Positions 15,939 through 22,933 of a stretch of 38,042 bases of DNA are shown one piece after another. Location of the stretch: assembly GCF_002155915.1 (NCBI RefSeq), contig NZ_MUME01000157.1, forward strand, positions 1-38,042. The letters are read 5' to 3'. The notes under the pieces were generated by a model that did not search any database, was not told the DNA's origin, and saw only the letters and a program-made list of their open reading frames with translations. The position numbers and the translations under genes are program-made. Origin of the DNA: Streptomyces thermovulgaris. GTDB taxonomy: Bacteria > Actinomycetota > Actinomycetes > Streptomycetales > Streptomycetaceae. Within the stretch, counting starts at the first letter, position 1, and the number at the start of each line of letters is the position of its first letter.

Positions 15939-15968
15939 GCGGCCCCGGTGGACTGACACCGGGGCCGC
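15939..15968. terminator. Hairpin upstream of the 87-aa gene
   Basis: Stem GCGGCCCCGGTG with its complement (12 bp) and loop GACTGA, about 30 bp before the ATG on the minus strand. It could be an attenuator in the leader of the transfer operon. Confidence 0.45.
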
Positions 15969-16098
15969 GCGGTTGTTGAAGTCGGTAGATCCGGCTCCCC
16001 ACACTCCGCCCGTACGGGCGCCGCGCAGTACGCGGACCGGACGGGCGGAGGAGGCAACCGGCCGCGGCAGAGAGCCGCGGGAGAGGTTGGAGAGTGAC

Positions 16099-16161
16099 TC
16101 AATGGGCGTAGTCGCCGTGCCGGTCCAGCACGGACGACGCCTTGAGATGTCGACGGATCAC
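16099..16161 (-). CDS. Possible 20-aa leader peptide
   Basis: GTG start at 16161 is preceded by GGAG at 5 bases. The frame gives MIRRHLKASSVLDRHGDYAH and stops at 16099. The good SD and the position between the operator region and the first operon gene suggest a small basic peptide. No homologue is known to me and coding use cannot be tested at this length. Confidence 0.3.
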   Translation of the reverse strand: MIRRHLKASSVLDRHGDYAH

Positions 16162-16206
16162 AGTCACTCCTTCGAGTCGCTGAGCGACCGGTTCAGGTGT
16201 CTCCTT

Positions 16207-16226
16207 CGGGAGCGTGCTCCCGTTTT
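16207..16226 (+). terminator. Short hairpin with T-run
   Basis: CGGGAG/CTCCCG encloses CGTG and is followed by TTTT on the plus strand. It would stop rightward transcription entering the regulatory region. Confidence 0.4.
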
Positions 16227-16381
16227 AGGCGTATGGAGACGTGACCTTTCGGTCTAAGCCCTCCCGAATGACCAGGGTCGGGTGCGCCCTCGGCCCGCTC
16301 TGTCCCGGGCCCCTTGAAGCCATGTCCTGGGGACACGACTCCCGTTCGTGACGCGCACAGCTGGCCGACCATCGGCTCAAT

Positions 16382-16419
16382 CTGGTGCGCACCAGTAGAG
16401 TGCATCTGGTGCGCACCAG
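16382..16419. promoter_or_regulatory. Two perfect 14-bp operators, probable GntR-Nudix binding sites
   Basis: CTGGTGCGCACCAG is present at 16382-16395 and 16406-16419, each an exact palindrome with the GT-N4-AC core of GntR-family operators. The centres are 24 bp apart. On the minus strand a TTGACT box (16425-16420) directly precedes the second copy, so that copy would sit in the spacer of a leftward promoter, with a weak -10 near 16397-16402. The other copy would lie at the start of transcription. This is a classical repression layout for the leftward operon. Confidence 0.7.
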
Positions 16420-16607
16420 AGTCAAGGCTGGTTCGCCGGTTCGGATGGGCTGTCGCCCGCTGCGGCGCACTTCCAGGACACCGTTCGAGACAGGGGCGTC
16501 GGTAGCCAACAGTCCTTAACTTCCGGCCTGTTAACCCCTGTTGACCTGCGGCAATGTCGTGCATGCTGGGCAGGTCAGTGGAGGGAACGAACGCCGGACG
16601 GTGGCCT

Positions 16608-17738
16608 GTGAACGCAGGACTTCGGAACGCGCGTACGGCGCGCGGGTGGTCCCAGGAACGACTGGTTCGCGAAATCGAGCAGTACGCCCGACGGAACCTC
16701 GTCGACGTGGCGTCGAAGGCCAGCCTGCGCGTGTACGTGTCCGAGTGGGAGAACGGCAAGCGGGTCATCTCGGATCGCTACGCGGCCATCCTGCGGCGGC
16801 TCCTGGGCGTTACGGACGCAGAGTTGAGGGACACCGGCCCTGCTCAGGCCGTACCGATGGCAGACGGCTACGGCGAACTGCTCAGCAGGATCGACTCCGC
16901 CAGCAGTGTCAGCGCGTCCATGGTGAAGGCGTTCAACGACCAGACCGAACTCCTGCGCACCATGGATCGCCAGATGGGCGCCGCGGGCCTCGTCGACCAG
17001 ATGACCGGCCACCTTGCGGCGCTGGAGGAGGCGTTGAACTTCGCCGTCCTGCCTTCCGCTCGCCGGCCGGTTGCCCTCGCGCTGGCTGGCGCGTCGACCC
17101 TCGCAGCGTGGCAGGCGATCGACTCAGGGGCGGTCGAACGGGCATGGCGGCACTACGAGCTTGCGAAGCGGGCCGCGCGTGATGCTGAGGCACCGATGTA
17201 CTTGGCGCACGCGATGGGTGAGCAGGCGTACGTCCTGTGCGAGGCCGGACGACCGGCGCTCGGTGTCGAGCTGGTGCGCGACGCTCAGCGCACCTTGGGG
17301 CAGGCCGGCTCGCCTCGGCTTCGAGCGTGGCTCCATGCAGCAGAGGCAGAGCTATGCGCTCACGCTGGCATGCCGGATGATTGCCGCCGTGCCCTCGATG
17401 CGGCCATGAACGAGATTCCTCCGGGGGCTGAGGACCGAGACCCGGACATGGTGAGCATCTTCCTGAACGGTGCTCACCTCACCCGGTGGCGGGGCAATGT
17501 GCTCGCTCTGCTCGGTGACGAAGAAGCGGTGACCAGCCTCTACAACGCACTGGAAGTGATGGACCCGACGTTCGTCCGGGCTCGGGCCGGTCTGCATGCC
17601 GACCTGACCCAGGCACACCTGATCCGGGCCGAGTACGACGATGCGCGGACCCACCTGCAGCAGGCTCGATTGCTGGCGAGCCGCACCGGATCGGTGCGGC
17701 AGCGGCGGCGCATCGACATGCTCAGCTCGAAGCTGTGA
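16608..17738 (+). CDS. XRE-family regulator with helical repeat domain
   Basis: The 376-residue protein has an N-terminal Cro/C1-type helix-turn-helix (LRNARTARGWSQERLVREIEQYAR with VSEWENGKRVISDRYAAILRRLLG, about 4-70). A long alanine-rich helical region resembling TPR repeats follows (about 140-370; e.g. HYELAKRAARDAEAPMYLAHAMGEQAYVLCEAGRPALG). This architecture is common among Streptomyces regulators. On this element it may play the activator role of Pra in pSAM2, but that is inference. The start is uncertain: GTG 16608 begins the HTH, while in-frame ATG 16554 or 16563 and GTG 16578 lack good SDs; GGAGGG lies at 16579. It is the only rightward gene of the element, and its last 17 bp overlap the convergent GntR-Nudix gene. 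Confidence 0.85.
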   Translation: MNAGLRNARTARGWSQERLVREIEQYARRNLVDVASKASLRVYVSEWENGKRVISDRYAAILRRLLGVTDAELRDTGPAQAVPMADGYGELLSRIDSASSVSASMVKAFNDQTELLRTMDRQMGAAGLVDQMTGHLAALEEALNFAVLPSARRPVALALAGASTLAAWQAIDSGAVERAWRHYELAKRAARDAEAPMYLAHAMGEQAYVLCEAGRPALGVELVRDAQRTLGQAGSPRLRAWLHAAEAELCAHAGMPDDCRRALDAAMNEIPPGAEDRDPDMVSIFLNGAHLTRWRGNVLALLGDEEAVTSLYNALEVMDPTFVRARAGLHADLTQAHLIRAEYDDARTHLQQARLLASRTGSVRQRRRIDMLSSKL

Positions 17739-18510
17739 CGCCCTGCTTCCCGCGGCTCGCCAGGATGTGCAGCAGGGCCACGAGCGTGCCGGACCCCATG
17801 AGCTGCCCGCGAGCCATCAGACCGGGAACATCGGCCAGCGGTACCCACTCGATATGGCCGGCCTCCTCCAGGTCGGTCGGCTTGCCAACCTGCTCGGCGC
17901 CGTAGCCCACGAAGATCTCGTGCGGCGAGTCGACCATGCCGACCATGGGCTGATAGGTGACCACGTGTTCCAGCGACTTCGGCCGCCAGCCCGTCTCCTC
18001 GACGACTTCGCGCAGCGCGGTTTCGGCAGGATCCTCGCCCTCGTCGACGATGCCGCCGGGCAGCTCCCACCCGAATTGCTGTGGGACGAACCGGTACCGC
18101 CACATCATCAGCACGCGGTCCCGGTCGTCGACCACAGCCGTAATGGCGACGTGGTGGAGCTTCACCACGTGATGCTCGAACCGCTCGACGCCCGGGGGCT
18201 CGACGTCCCAGAGCTGGAGCTTGACCCAGCGGTTGTCGTACAGATCCCGCTCACCGTGGATCGTCCACGGCTTCAGCCCCTCGGGCGTCTTCACGCTCAC
18301 AGCACCCGGAACCCGATACGAGCTGCGCCCGCGCACTTCCAGTGCCCCCTCGGCCACGAGCCGGGCAAGCACCTGCCGCAGCGCCGTCCGCCCGATGCCC
18401 AGCTCCTCGACGAGCGTGCGCTCCGAGGGGAACTTGTCCCCGGGCGCGTACTCGCCGGCAGCGAGCCGTGCACGCAGCGTCTCGTAGACCTTGCTCGTCT
18501 TGGGTCCCAT
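17722..18510 (-). CDS. GntR-Nudix fusion regulator (KorSA/Pif-like)
   Basis: The 262-residue protein joins a GntR winged helix (about 5-68; KFPSERTLVEELGIGRTALRQVLARLVAEGALEV) to a Nudix hydrolase domain (about 85-250). The Nudix box is complete: GGIVDEGEDPAETALREVVEETGW (G153, E159, R167, E168, E171, E172, G174). In pSAM2 the GntR repressor KorSA and the Nudix immunity factor Pif are separate proteins; here they look fused. Expected roles are repression of the transfer/replication genes and perhaps exclusion of an incoming copy of the same element. The ATG at 18510 is chosen because GGGGAG lies upstream and the HTH begins at once. An operator-like sequence lies at 18535-18548. The Nudix substrate is unknown. 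Confidence 0.9.
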   Translation of the reverse strand: MGPKTSKVYETLRARLAAGEYAPGDKFPSERTLVEELGIGRTALRQVLARLVAEGALEVRGRSSYRVPGAVSVKTPEGLKPWTIHGERDLYDNRWVKLQLWDVEPPGVERFEHHVVKLHHVAITAVVDDRDRVLMMWRYRFVPQQFGWELPGGIVDEGEDPAETALREVVEETGWRPKSLEHVVTYQPMVGMVDSPHEIFVGYGAEQVGKPTDLEEAGHIEWVPLADVPGLMARGQLMGSGTLVALLHILASRGKQGVTASS

Positions 18511-18853
18511 CCGCGGAGCACTCCCCGTTCTGACGTGGTGCGTACCAGCGTAGCGGGCCGCACACACAGCGCTGCGTGGCTACAACGATGCGTATGCGCA
18601 TGAGATCACCAAAGACGATCCTGGTCCCCAGGAAGAGTGCTGGGAATTTCCTGATGGGCTGAGTCTTCCAAAAGGATGGAGCGAATCGGCTATATAGGGT
18701 GAAGTCTGGCATCTAGCGCCATATCCCGAGGTGCCCCGTTTCGGCCTCTCGGAGAGCCGTGTGTGAGGACGAGGCGTGGACGGAAAGCAGTTGCTCCTGC
18801 ATGCAGCCGTGTAAAGCAGCAGGTCAAAGGTGATCTGCTGATGTGGCGACGAA
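18511..18853. other. Gene-free right end of the AICE
   Basis: About 340 bp between the GntR-Nudix start and attR with no supportable gene. The part from about 18580 to 18850 is richer in A+T than the neighbourhood. It contains the GntR-Nudix promoter with its operator and, near attR, an imperfect inverted repeat (CAGCAG and CTGCTG around 18808-18840). Integrase arm-type sites would be expected here, but none is proven. Confidence 0.5.
18535..18548. promoter_or_regulatory. Operator-like palindrome before the GntR-Nudix gene
   Basis: GTGGTGCGTACCAG differs from the perfect operator CTGGTGCGCACCAG at two of 14 positions and keeps the GT-N4-AC core. It lies 25 bp upstream of the ATG and beside a TACGCT -10-like box on the minus strand, consistent with autorepression. 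Confidence 0.6.
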
Positions 18854-18910
18854 CAGACTGTAAATCTGCCGGCTCAGCCTTCCTAGGTTCGAATCCTAGC
18901 GCCGCCACAC
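18854..18910. repeat. attR: attR, 57-bp attachment core
   Basis: Perfect copy of 3969-4025. It contains only the anticodon-to-acceptor part of tRNA-Tyr and so is a non-functional tRNA fragment. It marks the right boundary of the element. Confidence 0.95.
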
Positions 18911-18913
18911 CGA

Positions 18914-18963
18914 GGGAAACCCCCTCCGGCCAGCCTCCATGGCTGGTCGGAGGGGGTTTCCCC
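18914..18963. terminator. Original tRNA-Tyr terminator, displaced by the AICE
   Basis: A stem of about 22 bp (GGGAAACCCCCTCCG with its complement, continued by GCCAGCC/GGCTGGT with one G-T pair) and a TCCAT loop. It begins 4 bp beyond attR and would follow tRNA-Tyr directly in the empty chromosome. Confidence 0.8.
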
Positions 18964-19130
18964 GTTTCTCGGCCGCTGCTCGTACCGGTGCCGGTTCCGA
19001 GCGGTCCGTCCCGCCCGTGCCGTCCGAACCCCGCACGCCGAATTTCGTACGTGCGTTCGGGTCGATCCGGACGCGGGGTGTCCGACGGGGCGGCACGGTC
19101 TTCCGCGGCTCTCCCGGCCGCATCACGCGG

Positions 19131-19163
19131 GGGCGCCCCGCAGCGCGTGGCTGCGGGGCGCCC
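19131..19163. terminator. Terminator of the small secreted protein gene
   Basis: Perfect 14-bp stem GGGCGCCCCGCAGC with its complement and a short loop, 20 bp behind the stop of the 68-aa gene. Confidence 0.75.
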
Positions 19164-19182
19164 AGGGCGTTCAGGGGGGTGC

Positions 19183-19389
19183 TCAGTCGATCTCCCGCCC
19201 GTCGAGCGAACCACCCCTGCAGGTGGGCAAGGGGCTGGTCGACCAGTCGATCGTTCCGCCGGCCTCCGTGCACTCACCCGGGGTGAGAGAGGCGCCGTCG
19301 CCATTGGTGGCGGTGGCGACGCCCGTGAGGCCGAGCCCGGTGAAGGCTGCCGTGGCGACGACGGCGGTGAGGAGGCGTCGAATGCGCAT
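19183..19389 (-). CDS. Small secreted protein (68 aa)
   Basis: The precursor starts MRIRRLLTAVVATAAFTGLG and has a classical Sec signal peptide with basic n-region, hydrophobic h-region and probable cleavage after VATA (about residue 27). The mature part is only about 40 residues and has two cysteines (GECTEAGG, PTCRGG) that may form a disulfide. GGGGA lies before the ATG. I recognise no family. It is a single-gene unit between two strong terminators, on the chromosomal side of attR. Confidence 0.7.
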   Translation of the reverse strand: MRIRRLLTAVVATAAFTGLGLTGVATATNGDGASLTPGECTEAGGTIDWSTSPLPTCRGGSLDGREID

Positions 19390-19574
19390 GTGGTTCCCCT
19401 TTCACGGATTGCCTCGTTCGGGGCACTACTCACCCTGGCGTTCACCCGTGTGGGTGGCATGCCGCAGTGAGCTGTTCGGGTGACATGGCTGTCGGGCACG
19501 GGCGGTGACCAGGCCGGAAGCGGAAGGGCGCGACATCGGGCGGAGAGCGCGATTCCTGGTGCCGCCGCTCTGCG

Positions 19575-19618
19575 AACACCCTTCTCTGTCCGCGGAGACG
19601 CGGACAGAGAAGGGTGTT
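19575..19618. terminator. 19-bp bidirectional terminator
   Basis: AACACCCTTCTCTGTCCGC and its exact complement with a GGAGAC loop, followed by TTTGTG on the plus strand. It lies downstream of the NAD(P)-binding protein gene (minus strand). Confidence 0.85.
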
Positions 19619-19660
19619 TTGTGCGGGAGGTCTCCCGCGGGGGAGGGGGGAGCGCCCCCC

Positions 19661-20317
19661 TCAGTTGCCCGCCACCGCTTTCACCGCGACCGACACCGGG
19701 GCCGAGCCGCTGATGAGCTCCAGGGTCAGGCCGGCGGTGGCGGGGGTGTCGATCAGTTCGGCCAGGACGGCGGCCACGTCGTCGCGGGGGATCGTGCCAC
19801 GGCCGGTGTGGGCCTCCAGCCGCACCAGACCGGTGCCCGCGTCGTTCGTCAGCGCGCCGGGGCGCAGGATCGTCCAGTCCAGCTCCTTCCGGCTGCGGAC
19901 GTAGTCGTCGGCCGCGCCCTTGGCGCGCAGATAGACGTCAAAGACCTCGTCGCCCTGGTGGTTCACGTCCGCGCCCATCGACGACACGACCAGGTGCCGG
20001 CGCACGCCCGCGCGTACCGCCGCGTCCGCGAACAGGATCGCCGCGCCCTTGTCCACCGTCTCCTTGCGCGCCGCGCCGCTGCCCGGGCCCGCACCGGCCG
20101 CGAACACCGCCGCGTCGGCCCCCCGCAGCCGCTCCGCGACCTCCTCGACCGACGCCGACTCCAGGTCGAGCACGATCGGTTCGGCACCGGCCGCCCGCAG
20201 GTCCTCGCTCTGCTCGGCACGGCGGATGATGCCCGCCACCTCGTCCCCGCGCGCGGCGAGCAGCCGCTCCAGCCGCAGCGCGATCTGACCATGACCACCA
20301 GCGATGACAATCCGCAT
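19661..20317 (-). CDS. NAD(P)-binding SDR-like protein
   Basis: The 218-residue protein begins MRIVIAGGHGQIALRLERLL, an atypical-SDR/NmrA-like Rossmann motif (GGxGQIA), and continues with VVSSMGADVN and the ELDWTILRPGALTND block. These are the features of the YwnB/BlrB-like NAD(P)H-binding family. It is probably an oxidoreductase or redox-sensing protein; the YxxxK catalytic pair is not clear (YLRAKGAADDYV may provide Y and K). The ATG at 20317 gives normal length; the longer in-frame reading has no family match. Confidence 0.85.
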   Translation of the reverse strand: MRIVIAGGHGQIALRLERLLAARGDEVAGIIRRAEQSEDLRAAGAEPIVLDLESASVEEVAERLRGADAAVFAAGAGPGSGAARKETVDKGAAILFADAAVRAGVRRHLVVSSMGADVNHQGDEVFDVYLRAKGAADDYVRSRKELDWTILRPGALTNDAGTGLVRLEAHTGRGTIPRDDVAAVLAELIDTPATAGLTLELISGSAPVSVAVKAVAGN

Positions 20318-20435
20318 GTCTCCGACCGTACGCCCGAACGGGCGCGTTCGCCGCACGCCCCCGGACGTGTCCGAAGGGGCACGACCGCACCCTGCGCCTC
20401 CGGGCCTCCGTGCCTCCGCGCTCCCGCGCGCCGCG

Positions 20436-21701
20436 TCACGAGAGCTCGCCCCGTCCCTGCCGCGGCAGCCCCAGCTCCGCCGCGGCGGGCGAGTCGCAGA
20501 ACTCCCGCACCGCGCTCGTCCGTGCCACCACACGCCCTCGGTGCACCACGATCCGGCTGTACCCGAGCGACAGCACCCCCGCGAGCCGGTCGCCGCGCAC
20601 CGCGAGCAGCTCGGCGGGAAAGCCCGCCTCCACCCGCACCTCGGGCAGGCCGAGGACCGCGCGGGCCGACGCGCTCACCGCGTCGTAGGCGTCCTCGGGG
20701 CGCAGCCCGTGACGGGAGGCCAGCAGATACGCCGCCTCCAGCGGATCGCCGCGCCCCACCGGGTTCGACACGTCCCGCAGGGCGCCGCTGCCCGCGGCCA
20801 CCCGCACCCCGGCCGCCCGCAGCAGCCGTACCGGAGCCGTGTCCCGCCGCTCGGTGCCTCCGCAGCCGCCCTGGGGCAGGCACACCACCGCCACCCCGGC
20901 CGCGGCCAGCTGGTCCGCGGCCCGCGCGGCCACCGCGGCCGGCAGCCGGGACAGGCCGCCGCAGGGGCCCAGCGCGACTCCGGGGCGCAGCCCGCCCGCC
21001 ATCGCCGCGATCCGCGCCAGACGGGCCGGGTCGGAGCCGTCGGTGTGCAGGTCGACGGGGCAGCCGTGCTCGGAGGCGACCTCGAGGACCGCCTCGACAT
21101 GGCCCGTGGGGTCGGGATCCAGGTCCGGGCAGCCGCCGACCACGCACGCGCCCGCCTTCACCGCGTCCCGCAGCATCGCCAGGCCCTCCGCGCCGGCCAC
21201 GCCGGTGAGCACGCGCGGCACCGCCACCGCCGTCAGCTCGGTGAGGCCGCGCAGCGTCCGCCGTGCCCGCAGGACCGCCGTCAGGGCGCCGAGCCCCTGG
21301 ACGTCGTCCACGCGCACATGGGCGCGCACGGCCGTCGTCCCGTGCCCCAGGTGCAGCAGTGCGGCCTCGGTCGTCCGGCGCTGGACGTCCCGGGGGTCGT
21401 ACGGCACCGGGCCGTCGCCGTCGGCGGTCAGGGCGGTGTCCGGGTGGGCGTGGGGCTCGGCCGGGGCCGGCAGGAGCAGATACCCCTCGAGATCCACGTA
21501 CGCGCCCCGGTCCCGCGGTCCGCCGGCGCGGAGGCTGCCGGCGGTGCCGACCGCCTCGATGCGCCCGCCGGACAGCCGTACGTCCACGGTCCGCCCGTCG
21601 GCCAGCCGGGCCCCGCACAGCAGAAGGCCGTCCGGGTCCGTCCGTCCGGACGGACCCGGCGGGAAGGACGAGTGGGGCGGCTGCGGCTGACCAGGGGGCA
21701 T
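20436..21701 (-). CDS. Amidohydrolase-family protein with degenerate active site
   Basis: The 421-residue protein has the cytosine-deaminase-like amidohydrolase layout. A small beta-sandwich (VDVRLSGGRIEAVG) precedes the first metal pair EPHAHPDTAL, then a TIM barrel with GHGTTAVRAHVRVD and VDLHTDGSD, and a C-terminal return (VEAGFPAELLAVRG, RIVVHRGRVVA). Several residues needed in CodA-type enzymes seem lost: the Glu of HxxE is Gly (HTDG), the His in the next strand is absent (GPCGGLSRL), and the late Asp of SDN/HDD is Gly (GSGALRD). It may therefore be inactive as a deaminase or have a changed function. Start choice: ATG at 21701 at normal family length, without a clear SD. Confidence 0.8.
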   Translation of the reverse strand: MPPGQPQPPHSSFPPGPSGRTDPDGLLLCGARLADGRTVDVRLSGGRIEAVGTAGSLRAGGPRDRGAYVDLEGYLLLPAPAEPHAHPDTALTADGDGPVPYDPRDVQRRTTEAALLHLGHGTTAVRAHVRVDDVQGLGALTAVLRARRTLRGLTELTAVAVPRVLTGVAGAEGLAMLRDAVKAGACVVGGCPDLDPDPTGHVEAVLEVASEHGCPVDLHTDGSDPARLARIAAMAGGLRPGVALGPCGGLSRLPAAVAARAADQLAAAGVAVVCLPQGGCGGTERRDTAPVRLLRAAGVRVAAGSGALRDVSNPVGRGDPLEAAYLLASRHGLRPEDAYDAVSASARAVLGLPEVRVEAGFPAELLAVRGDRLAGVLSLGYSRIVVHRGRVVARTSAVREFCDSPAAAELGLPRQGRGELS

Positions 21702-21920
21702 CGCACTCCACAGGACTCCAGAGGGGGGACACGGGCCACGGGGCCGCGCGCGGAACGCAAGATCACGCAGGGTGGCTCGAGCCTAGGGCGGTCCGTGGGA
21801 CCGATGAGGGAGGAGGGCAATAGTCGTACCGGTGTGGCCGCCCGACGGGAGGGCTCGGCGCATTCGACGGGTATTGGATTTGGGTGTAGGGCGCCGGACC
21901 GTGTAATGTCTTCCTCGCTC

Positions 21921-21993
21921 GCCCCAATAGCTCAGTCGGCAGAGCGTCTCCATGGTAAGGAGAAGGTCAACGGTTCGATTCCGTTTTGGGGCT
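21921..21993 (+). tRNA. tRNA-Thr (anticodon GGT)
   Basis: 73 nt. Acceptor GCCCCAA pairs with TTGGGGC. Anticodon stem TCTCC/GGAGA encloses ATGGTAA, giving GGT. No CCA is encoded. It precedes tRNA-Met and rpmG in the conserved Streptomyces order. Confidence 0.97.
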
Positions 21994-22037
21994 CTGATGC
22001 GGGGGTTCCCGCCGCCGTGCGGGACCGAACGCATCGA

Positions 22038-22110
22038 AGCGGTGTAGCTCAGTCGGTAGAGCAAGCGGCTCATAATCGCTGTGTCACCGGTTCAAGTCCG
22101 GTCACCGCTA
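22038..22110 (+). tRNA. tRNA-Met (anticodon CAT, elongator type)
   Basis: 73 nt. Acceptor AGCGGTG pairs with CACCGCT and the first pair is A-T, so it is not the initiator. Anticodon loop CTCATAA gives CAT. It lies 44 bp behind tRNA-Thr. Confidence 0.95.
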
Positions 22111-22115
22111 CTCCC

Positions 22116-22155
22116 AGTAGCCGATTGCGGGGTCGGTCCGTCGATCGGCTACTCT
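22116..22155 (+). promoter_or_regulatory. rpmG promoter region with inverted repeat
   Basis: A perfect 10-bp inverted repeat AGTAGCCGAT/ATCGGCTACT (22116-22125, 22144-22153) overlaps a possible promoter, TTGCGG at 22125 and TACTCT at 22150 (19-bp spacer). The structure may end tRNA-Met transcription or regulate rpmG. Confidence 0.4.
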
Positions 22156-22200
22156 TCTTGTGCGTCAAACCAGTCAACCCGTTCGTCAAGGAGCACTCAC

Positions 22201-22365
22201 GTGGCTGCCACCGACGTCCGCCCGAAGATCACGCTGGCCTGCGTGGAGTGCAAGGAGCGGAACTACATCACCAAGAAGAACCGGCGCAACAACCCGGACC
22301 GTCTTGAGCTGAAGAAGCACTGCCCGCGCTGCAACGCACACACCGCGCACCGCGAGACGCGATAA
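22201..22365 (+). CDS. rpmG: 50S ribosomal protein L33
   Basis: The 54-residue protein [21 protein letters not shown]... has the CVEC and CPRC pairs, so it is the zinc-binding (C+) form of L33. The GTG start follows AAGGAG. Streptomyces genomes usually also carry a cysteine-free copy elsewhere that replaces it in zinc starvation; this one is the copy beside tRNA-Thr/Met. A terminator follows at 22391-22422. Confidence 0.95.
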   Translation: MAATDVRPKITLACVECKERNYITKKNRRNNPDRLELKKHCPRCNAHTAHRETR

Positions 22366-22390
22366 CGGGATAGAACACACCTGCACGCAC

Positions 22391-22422
22391 GAGGTCGTCC
22401 CCTGCACCAGGGGGGCGGCCTC
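22391..22422 (+). terminator. rpmG terminator
   Basis: A 12-bp stem with two G-U pairs (GAGGTCGTCCCC against GGGGGCGGCCTC) and a 7-nt loop, followed by ATGTTGTTTC. Confidence 0.6.
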
Positions 22423-22472
22423 ATGTTGTTTCATGTGGGAAAACCCCAGCTGACACCAGGAGGTGCCGAGCC

Positions 22473-22925
22473 ATGGCGCTCGACCAGTCCTTCGTGGGGC
22501 GGTCCTACCCGCCCACCGCCCCCTACGAGGTGGGGCGGGAGAAGATCCGTGAGTTCGCGGAGGCCGTGGGAGACGCCAACCCGGTCTACACGGATCCGGA
22601 AGCCGCCAAGGAGCTCGGCCACCCCGATGTGATCGCCCCGCCGACCTTTGTGTTCACGATCACTTTCAAGGCCGCCGGACAGGTGATCGAGGACCCGCAG
22701 CTCGGCCTCGACTACAGCCGCGTGGTGCACGGCGACCAGAAGTTCGCCTACACCCGGCCGGTGCGCGCCGGTGACCGGCTCAGCGTCACCTCCACCATCG
22801 AGTCGATCAAGTCCCTGGCCGGCAACGACGTGCTGGAGATCCGCGGCGAGGTGCACGACGAGTCCGGCGAGCACGTCGTGACCGCCTGGACCAAGCTGGT
22901 GGCCCGCGCGGCCGAGGAGGGATGA
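22473..22925 (+). CDS. HadA-like MaoC dehydratase subunit (FAS1-type N domain)
   Basis: The 150-residue hot-dog-fold protein (MALDQSFVGRSYPPTAPYEVGREKIREFAEAVGDANP...) belongs to the UPF0336/HadA-HadC group. In mycobacteria HadA pairs with HadB to form the 3-hydroxyacyl-ACP dehydratase; HadA-type subunits contribute structure and substrate binding, HadB the catalytic Asp/His. The next gene supplies the HadB-like partner. AGGAGG precedes the ATG. In Streptomyces the pair probably works in fatty-acid or related acyl metabolism, but its substrate is not established. Confidence 0.88.
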   Translation: MALDQSFVGRSYPPTAPYEVGREKIREFAEAVGDANPVYTDPEAAKELGHPDVIAPPTFVFTITFKAAGQVIEDPQLGLDYSRVVHGDQKFAYTRPVRAGDRLSVTSTIESIKSLAGNDVLEIRGEVHDESGEHVVTAWTKLVARAAEEG

Positions 22926-22933
22926 GGAACCCG

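Larger units (their letters stand above)
15909..16607. other. Regulatory region between the leftward operon and the XRE regulator
   Basis: About 700 bp without a sizeable gene. It holds, from left to right, a 12-bp hairpin (15939-15968), a 7-bp hairpin (16062-16080), a possible 20-aa reading frame (16099-16161), a CGGGAG hairpin followed by TTTT (16207-16226), two perfect palindromic operators (16382-16419), and a TTGACC box at 16541. It separates divergent transcription units and is the control centre of the element. Confidence 0.7.

Noticed and set aside
16102-16257. 51-codon plus-strand frame in the regulatory region
   Set aside because: No SD and it runs across hairpins and against the likely transcription direction.
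18841-18906. A second tRNA-Tyr gene at attR
   Set aside because: Only the part from the anticodon arm to the 3' end is present; the 5' acceptor and D-arm are missing, so it is an att copy.
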